This document shows, piece after piece, positions 32,842 to 44,989 of a DNA stretch of 64,000 nt. The stretch spans positions 372,001-436,000 of the forward strand of contig NZ_PEBK01000001.1 of the NCBI RefSeq assembly GCF_002802905.1. The letters are read 5' to 3'. The position numbers and the translations under genes are program-made. The notes below the pieces were generated by a model. It had not been told where the DNA came from, did not search any database, and saw only the letters and a list, made by a program, of their open reading frames with translations. Within the stretch, counting starts at the first letter, position 1. Each line of letters opens with the position of its first letter. The stretch comes from Bifidobacterium simiarum. Its GTDB lineage: Bacteria; Actinomycetota; Actinomycetes; Actinomycetales; Bifidobacteriaceae.

Positions 32842-32864
32842 CCTTTCCTACGCGGGGTATGCGG

Positions 32865-33746
32865 TCAGTCGCCGTAGGCGACCAGGAACGCATCCTCCAG
32901 ATTCGGCTGGACGGTCGTGGTGGCCGAGGCCAGTTCGGTCACCGACGGGAAGGCGACGACGCCGGGAAGACTCGTGGGCGAGTAGACGCGTTGCCGAGTG
33001 AACGGTCCGTACTGCACCTCGCTGAGCGGACGGCATCCGTCGGGCAGCGGCACCGACGCCGGCATCTCGTAGAGGTGCCCTTCCAGAGCCGCGCAGATGT
33101 CGGCGGGCGTGCCGTTCGCGATGACGCGTCCGTCCCGGATCATGATGACGCTGCCGGCGATGGTCTCCAGATCGGAGACGATGTGCGTGGACAGGATCAC
33201 CGTACGCCTTGCGGCGAGATCGTGGATGAGGTTGCGGAACCGCACGCGCTCCTTCGGATCCAGACCAGCGGTCGGCTCGTCGAGAATCAGCAGCTGCGGG
33301 TCGTGGATGATCGCCTGCGCGATGCCGACCCGTTGGATCATGCCGCCGGAGAACGATCGCATCTTCCGGTCGGCCGCGGCCTCGAGACCCACCATGGCGA
33401 GCATCCGGTCGATGCGCTTGTCGACACGGCCCCGACGGATGCCCTGCAGCGCCGCGACGTAGCGGAGGAACTGTCGCGGCGTGTAGTTCGGGTAGTAGCC
33501 GAAGTCCTGCGGCAGGTAGCCGAGCAGGCCCCGGTAGCGCTCGTCCATGGCGATGATGTCCTCGCCGTTCCATTGGATCGAGCCGGCGGTGGGATACAGC
33601 AGCGTGGCGATCATCTTCATCAACGTGGTCTTGCCTGCGCCGTTCGGCGCCAGAAGTCCGTAGACGCCCTCATGGAACGTGAGATCGATGTCGTCGAGGA
33701 TGGTTCGGTCGTGGAACCGCTTCGAAACGTGACGTAGCTTGAGCAT
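32865..33746 (-). CDS. ABC transporter ATP-binding protein of sigma operon
   Basis: A 293-residue ATPase. Walker A is APNGAGKTTLMKM, the signature is FSGGMIQRV, Walker B is LLILDEPTAGLDP, and the switch His is in LSTHIVSD. The Q-loop is in YLPQDFGYYP. The ATG at 33746 follows AAGGAATTCC. The C-terminal 70 residues after the ATPase core are a regulatory or coupling extension. It energises the two permeases downstream and belongs to a putative drug- or peptide-export system. The upstream six-TM gene is about 60 bases away. Confidence 0.88.
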   Translation of the reverse strand: MLKLRHVSKRFHDRTILDDIDLTFHEGVYGLLAPNGAGKTTLMKMIATLLYPTAGSIQWNGEDIIAMDERYRGLLGYLPQDFGYYPNYTPRQFLRYVAALQGIRRGRVDKRIDRMLAMVGLEAAADRKMRSFSGGMIQRVGIAQAIIHDPQLLILDEPTAGLDPKERVRFRNLIHDLAARRTVILSTHIVSDLETIAGSVIMIRDGRVIANGTPADICAALEGHLYEMPASVPLPDGCRPLSEVQYGPFTRQRVYSPTSLPGVVAFPSVTELASATTTVQPNLEDAFLVAYGD

Positions 33747-33805
33747 GGAATTCCTTGTCTTCTTTGTGGGTGGCGGCGTCTTCGGTGATGGCGTCGGCGG
33801 GGTGG

Positions 33806-34705
33806 TCAGACGGCGGCGACGGGCACGGTCCGGGAAACGAGTTCCGTCGGACGCTCGTCGCAGTACCGGCGCAGCATGAGCAGATAGACCATGGCGAACA
33901 ATGCCGAGGCGCATAGGGTGAGCGCCGCGGGAAGCCGGGACAGCATGGGCTCCACCACGGTATGCGCGGACAGCAGGACGACGCTCATCACCGACCACAG
34001 GGCCGGCATCGGGATGAACGACAGCGGAGGGGAAAGCCGAAGATCGGCCAGCAGCTGGCCGGCCGCAAACAGGAACAGGGCACTGAACGACACCCCCAGC
34101 AGGGTCGGCGGGGAGAACCTCAGCGGGGAGCACAGCGACATCGTCGCGGCGAAGAGGACGGACCCCGCCGCCGAGATCAGGCCGAAGACCATCATGCGCA
34201 CCGCGCGCAGACGTCGGCTCGGCCACCGGTACGTCCGCAGCAGCTGATCCATGCGGGCCTCGCGTTCCTTCCACGCGGCCAGCAGGTTCACCAGCCCGTA
34301 CAGCAGGGGCGAGATGACGAACGTCGGTACGTACAGCATCCGAAGCTTCTCGTCGACTTCGGCGCCCATGACGGGGGAGAGCCCTCCGGACGCAAGGGCG
34401 AACACGCCTCCCCATGCGACGAGCGCAACCATCGTCGCGAGCAGCATGCAGTCCCATAGGCCGAAGAACACGTTGCGCCAGGACAGCGTGCCGGTCACGT
34501 CGGCCAGCAGATCGATCAGTCGGGTCCGCGGGGGCAGTCCCCGGTCCACGATCAGACGGATCCGCCGGCGAGCCGGTCTGTTGCCGGGCCCGTTGTCGGG
34601 CCGTCCATTGGAGGACCGTGTGCCGGCGTCGTCGGCCATGGTCATCAGCCGGGACTCCATGGCCTCCAGTTCCTTCGACTCGTCTGCCATGTCACTCGTA
34701 TTCAT
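33806..34705 (-). CDS. six-helix membrane protein coupled to the ECF sigma factor
   Basis: A 299-residue protein with about 90 hydrophilic N-terminal residues and six hydrophobic segments in the remainder. The start ATG 34705 overlaps the end of the sigma gene by 14 bases, so translation is coupled. In actinobacteria, a gene at this position is often an anti-sigma factor or sigma regulator. No zinc-binding HxxxCxxC motif of ZAS anti-sigma factors was seen, so if it regulates the sigma factor it does so by another mode. It could also be an exporter component. Confidence 0.65.
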   Translation of the reverse strand: MNTSDMADESKELEAMESRLMTMADDAGTRSSNGRPDNGPGNRPARRRIRLIVDRGLPPRTRLIDLLADVTGTLSWRNVFFGLWDCMLLATMVALVAWGGVFALASGGLSPVMGAEVDEKLRMLYVPTFVISPLLYGLVNLLAAWKEREARMDQLLRTYRWPSRRLRAVRMMVFGLISAAGSVLFAATMSLCSPLRFSPPTLLGVSFSALFLFAAGQLLADLRLSPPLSFIPMPALWSVMSVVLLSAHTVVEPMLSRLPAALTLCASALFAMVYLLMLRRYCDERPTELVSRTVPVAAV

Positions 34706-35267
34706 CGCCGAACTCCTTCCGTATGCGGCTCAGCAACCGGTAATGGCGGGCCTTCACCGCCGGCTCGGGCATGTCCATCACCGCGGAGATCTCGGGGAAG
34801 CTCATCCGCTCATAGATGCGTAGCCGCCAGATCACCTGCGTGCGCTCGTCCTCGTTCGCGATCGACGCGCCGATGCGTTCCAGCAGGTCGGCGTCGGCCG
34901 CCTGCGACGGCACGTTCTGACCGAATCGCGGCTCGGACGGTGAGACGCCGACATCATCCACGGAAAGCGCCTGCGCCGGCCGGGCCCTTCGCCAGTCGAT
35001 CACCTTGTAGGTCGCGATGCGATACAGCCAGGTGGCGAACGCGCCCTTGTCGGGGTCGTACGAAGACAATGACCGCAACGCGGCGATGAACGATTCCTGG
35101 ACGATGGCATCGGCCTCGTCGGCGTCGCGCACCTGACGGGAGACAAATCGCAGCAGCGCGTCATAGTAGGCGCGAACCAGACGATCGGCCGCGCGACGGG
35201 ACCGACGGCGCACGACGGCGTCGATCAGTCTGCGCGTACCATGCGCCGACAACGGCTCGTCACCCAT
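34692..35267 (-). CDS. ECF-type RNA polymerase sigma factor
   Basis: A 191-residue sigma-70 family protein. Region 2 includes VQESFIAALRSLSSYDPDKGAF and WLYRIATYKVIDWRR (quoted as parts), and region 4 includes ERMSFPEISAVMDMPEPAVKAR with its helix-turn-helix. There are no regions 1.1 or 3, as in extracytoplasmic-function factors. GGGAGGTGACGGACGC precedes the ATG. It heads an operon with a membrane protein and an ABC exporter. It probably responds to an envelope or antimicrobial signal, but the inducer is unknown. No target promoter motif was identified. Confidence 0.88.
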   Translation of the reverse strand: MGDEPLSAHGTRRLIDAVVRRRSRRAADRLVRAYYDALLRFVSRQVRDADEADAIVQESFIAALRSLSSYDPDKGAFATWLYRIATYKVIDWRRARPAQALSVDDVGVSPSEPRFGQNVPSQAADADLLERIGASIANEDERTQVIWRLRIYERMSFPEISAVMDMPEPAVKARHYRLLSRIRKEFGDEYE

Positions 35268-35431
35268 GCGTCCGTCACCTCCCGTACGGTTCCCTCCCCG
35301 AATCTCGTCATTGAAATATACGAAGGGAGACGGCGAATCGTTGCGGAAGGATTCGCCGCGCGGGTGCCGGGCGTGTCGTGTACGGCGATACGCGGGCCAT
35401 GCCTGGAATCATATGGTGCAACGGCCGCGGG

Positions 35432-36211
35432 TCACAGCGCGTACTGGTCGTCCTTGGTGAAGCAGGTGCGGTAGATCATCGACATGATCAGTCCGTCGGC
35501 CAGCAGGGTCAGCGCGGCGATGGCCGCGAACACGACGAACTGGTATTTGCCGGCGTTGAGCGGGTCGCCGCCGGCGATCACCTGACCGGCCATCATGCCG
35601 GGGATCGTGACGATGCCGGCCGAGGCCAGCGAGGCGTTGGTGGGCAGCAGGCCCAGACGGATCGACGAGACGATCGACGGGCGGGCCGCCTCCCACGCGG
35701 TGGCGCCGAGCGCCAGCATGGTGGTCACCTCGTCGCGGCGTTCGCGCATGCTCTCATAGAAGCGGCTGAGTCCCACGGCCAGCGCGGAGACGGTGTTGCC
35801 CAGCAGCATGCCGGTCAGCGGAATCACCAGCTGCGGCGAATACCATGGCTGCGGGCGTACGATCAGCTCGGTGACCAGCGAGATCATCAGCAGCATCGTC
35901 ACGGTCAGGCTCAGGAACACCGGGCCGACCAGCCCCTTCGGCACGCCCTTGGCGCGGGACAGCGTGATCTGCACGGCGGCGATCAGCATCACCGCGATCA
36001 GCGAGAACGCCATCCACGGGTTGTTCGCCTGGATCACGAACCCCATGATGAACCCCATGGCGCACAGCTGCACCAGGGCGCGGCACGCCGACCACAGCAG
36101 CGTCCGTCCGATGCCCATGCGCATCAGTCCGGAGATGCCGGCGGCCACGGCCACCATCGCCAGCGCCACCAGAAGACCCCATACGTCGATCGCGTAATGC
36201 ACGCCGCTCAT
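35432..36211 (-). CDS. fetB: FetB-like (UPF0014) ABC permease
   Basis: A 259-residue polytopic protein with about seven helices. The family pattern includes RALVQLCAMGFIMGF, PLTGMLLGNTVSALAVGLSR and IPGMMAGQVIAGGDP (the conserved Gly-rich stretch). FetB pairs with FetA to export iron in Escherichia coli. It may also handle other substrates in actinobacteria. The ATG overlaps the fetA stop by four bases. The downstream gap to the sigma-factor promoter contains no gene. Confidence 0.85.
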   Translation of the reverse strand: MSGVHYAIDVWGLLVALAMVAVAAGISGLMRMGIGRTLLWSACRALVQLCAMGFIMGFVIQANNPWMAFSLIAVMLIAAVQITLSRAKGVPKGLVGPVFLSLTVTMLLMISLVTELIVRPQPWYSPQLVIPLTGMLLGNTVSALAVGLSRFYESMRERRDEVTTMLALGATAWEAARPSIVSSIRLGLLPTNASLASAGIVTIPGMMAGQVIAGGDPLNAGKYQFVVFAAIAALTLLADGLIMSMIYRTCFTKDDQYAL

Positions 36212-36975
36212 GCCAACGTCCTTTCATGAAGCTCGCCGTGAGCCAGTTCGATGATCCGCGAGGCGTGCCCGTCCGGCGGCCGGTGCCGGATCCTCACCAC
36301 CGCCATGCCATTGCCGGCGGCGTGGGCCATGATCCTCGCCACCTTCTCCGCGTTGTCGTCGTCGAGACCAGCGTCCACCTCGTCGGCCAGCAGCATGCGG
36401 GGCTTCGTCATCAGCGTGCGGATCAGGCTTACGCGCGCGGCCTGCCCGCCGGAAAGCTCATGCGGGGAGCGGGTCAGTTCGATGTCATCGCATCCCACGG
36501 CGTCCAATGCCGCGCGGATGTCGTCGTCGCTCGGATACGTGGGCGCCACGTCGTGCAGGAGCGAACGCAGCCGGCGCGACCACGACCGTTCCCGCTCCCG
36601 GCGCACCGCCAGCGTGAACGGCAGACGGATCACGTCGGCCACCCGCTCGCCGATCAGCACCGGCTTCTGCGGCAGATAGGCCACCGCCCGGCGCCACTGC
36701 TGCACGGTGAACTCGGAGGCGTCGCGCCCGTCAAGCATGAACGTGCCATGCGCATTCGGATTGAGCCGGGCGAACGCGGTGAGCAGCGACGTCTTGCCCG
36801 AACCGGACGGTCCGGTCAGATCCACGATCTGCCCCTCGTCGATCGCAAACGAGATCCCCGAAAAGATCGTCCGATCCGAAACCCCTCCGTCGGACCGGCC
36901 GTCGGCCTGCCCGACGTCCCCGCGGCGTCCGCCGACCGTGCACGATACGTCCCTCGCCGAAAACACCATACTCAT
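36208..36975 (-). CDS. fetA: FetA-like ABC ATPase
   Basis: A 255-residue ATPase. Walker A is GPSGSGKTS, the signature is LSGGQAARV, and the Walker B region is LLADEVDAGLD, with an unusual Val in the D-loop. The start is ATG 36975 behind GGGGAGCC. A 10-residue longer start at 37005 is less likely. It works with the FetB-like permease, which overlaps at its end. An insertion of about 20 residues after the first beta strand (GGRRGDVGQADGRSDGG) is Gly/Arg-rich and not typical. Confidence 0.85.
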   Translation of the reverse strand: MSMVFSARDVSCTVGGRRGDVGQADGRSDGGVSDRTIFSGISFAIDEGQIVDLTGPSGSGKTSLLTAFARLNPNAHGTFMLDGRDASEFTVQQWRRAVAYLPQKPVLIGERVADVIRLPFTLAVRRERERSWSRRLRSLLHDVAPTYPSDDDIRAALDAVGCDDIELTRSPHELSGGQAARVSLIRTLMTKPRMLLADEVDAGLDDDNAEKVARIMAHAAGNGMAVVRIRHRPPDGHASRIIELAHGELHERTLA

Positions 36976-37096
36976 GGCTCCCCACGTTACCTGCGACCGC
37001 GACAACGGGACACGCCGTGTTTCTTAGCGGCGTCTGAGTGGGGACACCATTGGATGGAACGGCGTATGCACGGTGACGACGAGGGAAAGGTAACCC

Positions 37097-37801
37097 ATGC
37101 AGGAACGTGAGAATCCGGAACGACTGCTGCTGCCGGCGGTGATACTGATCGAGGACGACCCGAACCTCGGTTCGATGATGCAGGAGATGCTGGACGTGAA
37201 CTACCGGGTGGAGTGGGCGCAGACGCGGGCGCAGGCCGAAACCCTCATCAGGCGGCAGGAGCACGGCGGCTACGACGCCCTGATCGTCGACCGTCGACTG
37301 CCCGACGGCGACGGACTCGACCTCGTCCGATCCCTCAGGCGCGCAGGCATCACCGTACCCGCCCTGATGCTCACCGCGCTCTCCTCGGTCGATGACATCG
37401 TGGAGGGACTCGACAGCGGGGCGAACGACTACCTGACCAAGCCGTTCCACATCACCGAACTCGAAGCCAGGCTCCGCGCGCTGCTGCGCGGCTACCGGGC
37501 GCAAAGCGCCAGCGTGATCATCGGCGACTGGCTGCTCAAGACCGACGCCATGCTCATCGAGGATCCGGACGGACGCCAGACCCCGCTCACCGACACCGAA
37601 ACCCACATGCTCGCCCTGCTCGCCTCATCGCCAGACCACGTCTTCGCCCGCGACGAACTCCTCGGCCGGGTGTTCTCCGAAGGCAGCGACCAGGGGGTCG
37701 TCGACGTCTACGTCTCCATGATCCGCAGCAAGACCACCAAGGCGATCATCGACACGGTACGCGGACGCGGATACCGCATCGGCCGGCCCGAAGCCGAGTA
37801 G
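37097..37801 (+). CDS. OmpR-family response regulator
   Basis: A 234-residue two-component response regulator. The receiver domain has the acidic pair EDD at about 19-21, phosphoacceptor Asp65 in IVDRRLPDGDG, Thr in LMLTAL, and Lys in YLTKPF. A winged-helix DNA-binding domain covers the last 100 residues (LTDTETHMLALLASSPDHVFARDELL region, then VDVYVSMIRSK, DTVRGRGYRI). AGGGAAAGGTAACCC precedes the ATG. The histidine kinase begins 28 bases after its stop, so the two form a signalling pair. Confidence 0.93.
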   Translation: MQERENPERLLLPAVILIEDDPNLGSMMQEMLDVNYRVEWAQTRAQAETLIRRQEHGGYDALIVDRRLPDGDGLDLVRSLRRAGITVPALMLTALSSVDDIVEGLDSGANDYLTKPFHITELEARLRALLRGYRAQSASVIIGDWLLKTDAMLIEDPDGRQTPLTDTETHMLALLASSPDHVFARDELLGRVFSEGSDQGVVDVYVSMIRSKTTKAIIDTVRGRGYRIGRPEAE

Positions 37802-37828
37802 AGGGAACCGGGCGGAAAGGAGTTGCGC

Positions 37829-38842
37829 ATGAATGGCCCGACCGAGACGAGCGAGAAAAGGCGACGGCGTCGCGGCAGCACCGCCGGATCGATCAGCCGT
37901 CGGATGATGATCGCCACATCCGTGGTCACCGTGATCGGCGGACTGATCTTCGTGGCCGGAGTCCTGCTCGGCTCACGACACGAATTCACCGAACGCGGCA
38001 TCGACCCCGACCTCATGCTGGCGGCACGCGAATTCGGCAGCGGCATGATGGTGATCGACACGCGCAAGGCGCTGATGCTCATCACCGCCTTCGTCATCGG
38101 CATCATCGTCGCCGTGGGACTCATCGGCTGGTACTACTCGCGCAGGGAGGTCGAACCGCTCGAACGGGCGCTGAAACTGCAGAAGGACTTCGTCGCCGAC
38201 GCCAGCCACGAACTGAAGACCCCGCTGGCCGTGATCTCCACCCGCATCGACCTGCTGGCCTTCCGCTACGACCGGCACCAGCCCATCGACCAGGCCCTGA
38301 CCGACCTGCGGGCCGACGTCGACCGCATGAACGCGATCATCACCGACCTGCTCGTCGCCGCCCGCGGAGCCGTCAACGCCGAACCGGTGGCGCTCGCCGA
38401 CGTGGTCGACCAGTCGGTCGCCTCGGTGGAGCCGCTCGCGCAGCGCCACGGCATCGACGTGCGGGTGCGCGTGGACGGCGACCGCGACGAATTCGTCGTG
38501 CAGGGCAACGCCACCGGCATCTCCCGCTGCATCGTGGCCGTGCTCGACAACGCCATCGCCCATTCTCCCGACGACGGCGTGGTCACCGTATCCCTCGGCT
38601 ACCGGCACCATGGCGACGTCGCGATCCGGGTGAGTGACCACGGTCCCGGCATCGGATCCGATCCGGAACGGCTGTTCCGACGGTTCGCCCGCGACGACGA
38701 CGGCACCCAGCATCAGGGATACGGTCTGGGGCTGGCGCTCGCCCGCGACGTGGCGAACCGGTATGGCGGCACCGTCGAGGTGGAATCCACCTCCGACGAC
38801 GGCACTGTCATGCTGATCTCGCTGCCGCTGTCGAAGTCGTGA
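37829..38842 (+). CDS. sensor histidine kinase
   Basis: A 337-residue HK. Two membrane helices flank a short outer loop (roughly residues 25-45 and 70-95). The dimerisation box DASHELKTPLAVIS has the phospho-His at about 127. ATP-binding motifs include DNAIAHS, DHGPGIG and GLGLALARD. GGAAAGGAGTTGCGC precedes ATG 37829. It forms a two-component system with the regulator upstream. The extracytoplasmic part is small, so it may sense a membrane state rather than a large ligand. Confidence 0.92.
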   Translation: MNGPTETSEKRRRRRGSTAGSISRRMMIATSVVTVIGGLIFVAGVLLGSRHEFTERGIDPDLMLAAREFGSGMMVIDTRKALMLITAFVIGIIVAVGLIGWYYSRREVEPLERALKLQKDFVADASHELKTPLAVISTRIDLLAFRYDRHQPIDQALTDLRADVDRMNAIITDLLVAARGAVNAEPVALADVVDQSVASVEPLAQRHGIDVRVRVDGDRDEFVVQGNATGISRCIVAVLDNAIAHSPDDGVVTVSLGYRHHGDVAIRVSDHGPGIGSDPERLFRRFARDDDGTQHQGYGLGLALARDVANRYGGTVEVESTSDDGTVMLISLPLSKS

Positions 38843-38844
38843 CC

Positions 38845-38871
38845 GTTCGTCGGTCAGGCCATGTTCGTCGG

Positions 38872-38879
<8 letters not shown>
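38845..38879. repeat. two tandem copies of a 17-base sequence
   Basis: GTTCGTCGGTCAGGCCA occurs twice, one base apart, at 38845-38861 and 38863-38879. The second copy includes the last codons of the convergent parC-like gene. No hairpin is evident. Confidence 0.6.
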
Positions 38880-41574
<2,695 letters not shown>

Positions 41575-41671
41575 ATCGGATGCTCCTTTTCGGGTGAATC
41601 GACTATCCATAATACTTGTCGTCGCGCCCGCCGCCGGTTGCGTCATGGATTCGACCCATCCCAGTGGTTGA

Positions 41672-42901
41672 ATGGGAGGCATGAGTGTTGAAGTGCCGGA
41701 TGGCGAGGAACTGCTGCGACTGCAGGAAGCGGTGCCCTATGTGGGGACGAATGGTCAGGGCCGAGGGGGAGCCAGACACCTCAGCTGCGTGCTGCCGGCA
41801 CTGTCCGCGGCCATTGGGCATCCGGTCGCCACGGCGCTGCACGACGATCCCGAACGCCTCCGCGAGCAGCTGGGCCTGCCCCGCGTCTCCAGCGCCATCG
41901 TGGTGATGGTGGACGGTCTGGGCTTCTGGAATCTGGCGATGCGCCGCGGCCACGCCCCGTATCTGCGCTCCCTGCTCGAGGACGGTGCGAACGCCCGACC
42001 GGCGGCGACCTGCTATCCGAGCACCACCGTGGCGGCGATGAGCACGTTCGGCACCGGCACCTGCCCCGGCCTCACCGGCATGACCGGGTACACGCAGCTC
42101 AACACCGAGACCGGACAGATGAGCCAGCTCATCCAGTTCAAGGACGCCATCGCCCCCGAGCGGCTGCAGACCCAGCCGACCGTGTTCGAGCGTCTGCGGG
42201 GGATGGGCGTGCGGGTCACCTCGTCCGGCCTGCCGAAGTTCGCGTCCTCGCCGCTGACCCGGGCGGCCTTCCGCGGAGCCGACTACGTGGCCAACGTCCT
42301 GCCCAACGACCGGGTGATGGCCGCCTGCCGGGCCGCGGCGACGCCGGGACTGACGTATCTGTACATCCGCGACGCCGACAAGACCGGCCACAACTACGGC
42401 TGGAACTCCGACAAGTGGGTGGGCGCCTTCGAACGCATCGACGCCCAGCTGGCCGCGGTGCGCCGCAACGCCCCGAAGGGCACGCTGATCGTGATCACCG
42501 CGGACCACGGCATGGTCGCCACCGATCCGGAGCGTCGCATCGACATCGCGGCCGAGCCGCAGCTGGCGAGGGGAGTGGCCGCCGTGGGCGGCGAGCCCCG
42601 TGCGGTGATGCTGTACGCGCAGCCGGGGGAGGACCCGAACGACATCGCCGACCGCTGGCGGGACCGGCTCGGGGATCTCGCCCTGATCCGCACGCGCGGC
42701 CAGGCCATCGCCGAAGGCGTCTACGGGCGGGTCGATCCGCGGGTGGAGCCGATGATCGGCGACGTGCTCGTCAGTGCGGCGGGAAGGGTCACCATCGTCG
42801 ATTCACGCATCCAGTCGGACAAGGCGACGAGGCTGCCCTCCGTGCACGGATCGCAGACGATGGTGGAGATGGACGTGCCGCTGCTGATCGATCTGACGTG
42901 A
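41672..42901 (+). CDS. alkaline-phosphatase-superfamily phosphodiesterase/pyrophosphatase
   Basis: A 409-residue protein with the NPP-type metal and nucleophile motifs: [10 protein letters not shown] (Asp), YPSTTVAAM (Thr nucleophile), [13 protein letters not shown] (Asp/His), ITADHGM (Asp-His) and SVHGSQT (His). No signal peptide is present, so it acts in the cytoplasm, unlike many NPPs. ATG 41672 or 41681 may start it, as GGGAGG lies between them. It is divergent from the parC-like gene and convergent with sepH. The substrate is unknown. Nucleotide pyrophosphate or phosphodiester hydrolysis is the family inference. Confidence 0.8.
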   Translation: MGGMSVEVPDGEELLRLQEAVPYVGTNGQGRGGARHLSCVLPALSAAIGHPVATALHDDPERLREQLGLPRVSSAIVVMVDGLGFWNLAMRRGHAPYLRSLLEDGANARPAATCYPSTTVAAMSTFGTGTCPGLTGMTGYTQLNTETGQMSQLIQFKDAIAPERLQTQPTVFERLRGMGVRVTSSGLPKFASSPLTRAAFRGADYVANVLPNDRVMAACRAAATPGLTYLYIRDADKTGHNYGWNSDKWVGAFERIDAQLAAVRRNAPKGTLIVITADHGMVATDPERRIDIAAEPQLARGVAAVGGEPRAVMLYAQPGEDPNDIADRWRDRLGDLALIRTRGQAIAEGVYGRVDPRVEPMIGDVLVSAAGRVTIVDSRIQSDKATRLPSVHGSQTMVEMDVPLLIDLT

Positions 42902-42934
42902 CCGATCCGGTGTGACCGCCTATTCGCGCTCGGC

Positions 42935-44071
42935 CTACTCGCCGAACAGGATCTCGTCCCAGCTGGGCACGGCGCTGCGGCGTGACTTCCTGCGCGGCTT
43001 GTCGTCCTGTCCGGAAGAGGACTGCCCGGAACGGTTGTGCTCGGCGATCTGATCGGGTCTGACCAGCGGTTCGGGGACGGTGCGGTCGGGATCCGTACCG
43101 TCTGCCGCATTTGCCGTATGCTCCTTGCCGGCGTTCGCGTCGGAGGCGTCGGACGGGTCGGAACGGGTCCGGTCGGTTTTCCGGCTCGACGATCCCGTGC
43201 CGTACACCCATGCCGCGCCGGAACCGGGACGGTCTTCGCCACCGACGTTCTGCGCGGCGCCGGCACCATCCGCCCCGGTTGTTCCGGAAACGGGGGTGTC
43301 GGATGAGCCGGCATTATCGGAACCGGCCGTTTCCGATCGGCCATCCCGGCCGGCCGATGACGGCGAATCGCCCATATTGTCCACATTCTGGACGGTTGGG
43401 GTGGAGAATTCGGAAACCGGGGTTCCCGCGTCCGGAATCATCGGGAACGGGCCGAACCGGTTCTCCAGGAAATCGTCGTCGCCGGACAGCGCCGAGGCCT
43501 TGAGCAGCTTGGACGCCAGGGAGTTGAGCGGGGTCACCGAATTGTCGCGCATGTCCCACGCCCACTCCGCCTTGAGCGTCCGTCCCGCGGCCGCGAACGA
43601 GGCATGGATGTGCCACGGCTCGCGCCCGTGACGGGTGGCCTTCCACTGCAGCGAATCGGTGGTGAGCCGCGCGGAGGCGAGCGACGACTCGATCATGTCG
43701 GAGACGTTCCTGCGCGAGACGCCCGGCGCCCTCGCCGAAAGGAACTGCTCGACGGCGTACTTCTTCTCCGTCTCCACGGGACGTGCGAACCGGCGCACCA
43801 GCGCCTCGCTGACGGCGTACTGTTCCGAGACCTCCGTGGTGGAGAACCCGGCGCGGATGAGCGACTGGATCGTGGAGATCGGGATCGTCACGCTGGCCTG
43901 CGGATCGGGCGCGCCCTCGTTCTCCTCGCGGATCTGCCGACTCTCGAGAATGCCCTGTTCCAGACGATCGTCGACGCGCACGACGAACCGGCGTCCGTCC
44001 GCGCTGAAGATCAGATCACCGCTTGAACTGACATGCTCGAAATGCGCCACCTTGAGCGTTTCGTTCGACAT
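42935..44071 (-). CDS. sepH: cell-division regulator SepH (DUF3071)
   Basis: A 378-residue protein. The first 200 residues form the DUF3071 domain (LKVAHFEHVSSSGDLIFSA, LIRAGFSTTEVSEQYAVSE with a helix-turn-helix-like segment, and ALVRRFARPVETEKKYAV). The C-terminal half is Ser/Gly/Asp-rich and disordered, and the end is SVPSWDEILFGE, the conserved tail. In actinobacteria SepH stimulates FtsZ assembly. ATG 44071 follows AGGAAGTC at long spacing. The longer in-frame extension runs into the DUF4193 promoter and is not real. It is divergent from DUF4193. Confidence 0.88.
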   Translation of the reverse strand: MSNETLKVAHFEHVSSSGDLIFSADGRRFVVRVDDRLEQGILESRQIREENEGAPDPQASVTIPISTIQSLIRAGFSTTEVSEQYAVSEALVRRFARPVETEKKYAVEQFLSARAPGVSRRNVSDMIESSLASARLTTDSLQWKATRHGREPWHIHASFAAAGRTLKAEWAWDMRDNSVTPLNSLASKLLKASALSGDDDFLENRFGPFPMIPDAGTPVSEFSTPTVQNVDNMGDSPSSAGRDGRSETAGSDNAGSSDTPVSGTTGADGAGAAQNVGGEDRPGSGAAWVYGTGSSSRKTDRTRSDPSDASDANAGKEHTANAADGTDPDRTVPEPLVRPDQIAEHNRSGQSSSGQDDKPRRKSRRSAVPSWDEILFGE

Positions 44072-44202
44072 ACAGGCACCCGACTTCCTAAAAAGTTCAC
44101 TGATACTTCTATTGTGCCCCACGTGTCGAATTTTGCGGGTATTTGAAATCGTGTATCCTATGGCGCAGAACAATGACACCGCGTCATGAGAAAGGGGCAC
44201 CA

Positions 44203-44499
44203 ATGGCTCAGGATTACGATACTCCGAGGAGCAAGGACGAGGACGAGGAGTCCATCGAGGCTCTGGGCAACAGCTCTCGCCAGAACCAGAACAGCGACAT
44301 CGACGACGATGAGAACGCCATCGCGGAGGACTACGAGCTGCCGGGTGCCGATCTGAGCAACGAGGACTCGTCCGTCACCGTCATCCCGATGCAGGGCGAC
44401 GAGTTCGTCTGCTCCGAATGCTTCCTGGTCAAGCACCGCAGCCAGCTGGCCTACACCACCGCCGACGGCGACCCGGTGTGCGAGGAATGCGCTGGCTGA
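44203..44499 (+). CDS. DUF4193 family zinc-finger-like protein
   Basis: A 98-residue acidic protein. The middle is rich in Glu, Asp and Asn, and the C-terminus has CSEC and CEEC, which can bind one zinc. GAAAGGGGCACCA precedes the ATG. DUF4193 is an actinobacterial family often next to sepH, dut and rel. Its function is not known, though an RNA-polymerase-associated role has been proposed for related small proteins. The stop is followed one base later by dut, so they are cotranscribed. TATCCT at 44154-44159 may be its minus-10 box. Confidence 0.85.
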   Translation: MAQDYDTPRSKDEDEESIEALGNSSRQNQNSDIDDDENAIAEDYELPGADLSNEDSSVTVIPMQGDEFVCSECFLVKHRSQLAYTTADGDPVCEECAG

Positions 44500-44500
44500 T

Positions 44501-44974
44501 ATGGCATACGACGAGGCATATGACGGTCCGGAGAACGTCGAGGTTCTGGTCAGGTCGCTGACCGGCGGACCGGTGGATCTGCACTACGCCCATGCCGGTG
44601 ACGCGGGGGCCGACCTTCGCACCGCCATCGACGTGGTGCTCAAACCCTTCGAACGGGCGCTGGTGCCGACGGGCGTGGCCATCGCACTGCCGCATGGCTA
44701 CGTCGGACTGGTGCATCCGAGGTCCGGTCTGGCCGTCAAGCAGGGGGTCACCGTGCTCAACGCCCCCGGCACCATCGACGCCGGATACCGCGGCGAGATC
44801 AAGGTGCCGCTGATCAACCTCGACCCGAAGAACACCGTCGAGTTCCATGTGGGCGACCGCATCGCCCAGCTGGTGATCCAGAGGTACGTCGAGGCCCGGT
44901 TCATCGAGGCCGAGCGGCTTCCCGGATCCGACAGGGCCGAACGGGGATTCGGCTCCACGGGCGTGCGGGACTGA
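44501..44974 (+). CDS. dut: deoxyuridine 5'-triphosphate nucleotidohydrolase
   Basis: A 157-residue dUTPase. The five motifs are visible: [37 protein letters not shown] and [10 protein letters not shown] near the C-terminus. The enzyme removes dUTP and yields dUMP for thymidylate synthesis. The length matches bacterial trimeric enzymes (about 150). It is immediately downstream of DUF4193. A short tandem repeat and hairpin lie between it and rel. Confidence 0.95.
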   Translation: MAYDEAYDGPENVEVLVRSLTGGPVDLHYAHAGDAGADLRTAIDVVLKPFERALVPTGVAIALPHGYVGLVHPRSGLAVKQGVTVLNAPGTIDAGYRGEIKVPLINLDPKNTVEFHVGDRIAQLVIQRYVEARFIEAERLPGSDRAERGFGSTGVRD

Positions 44975-44989
44975 CCGGTACGTACCGGC

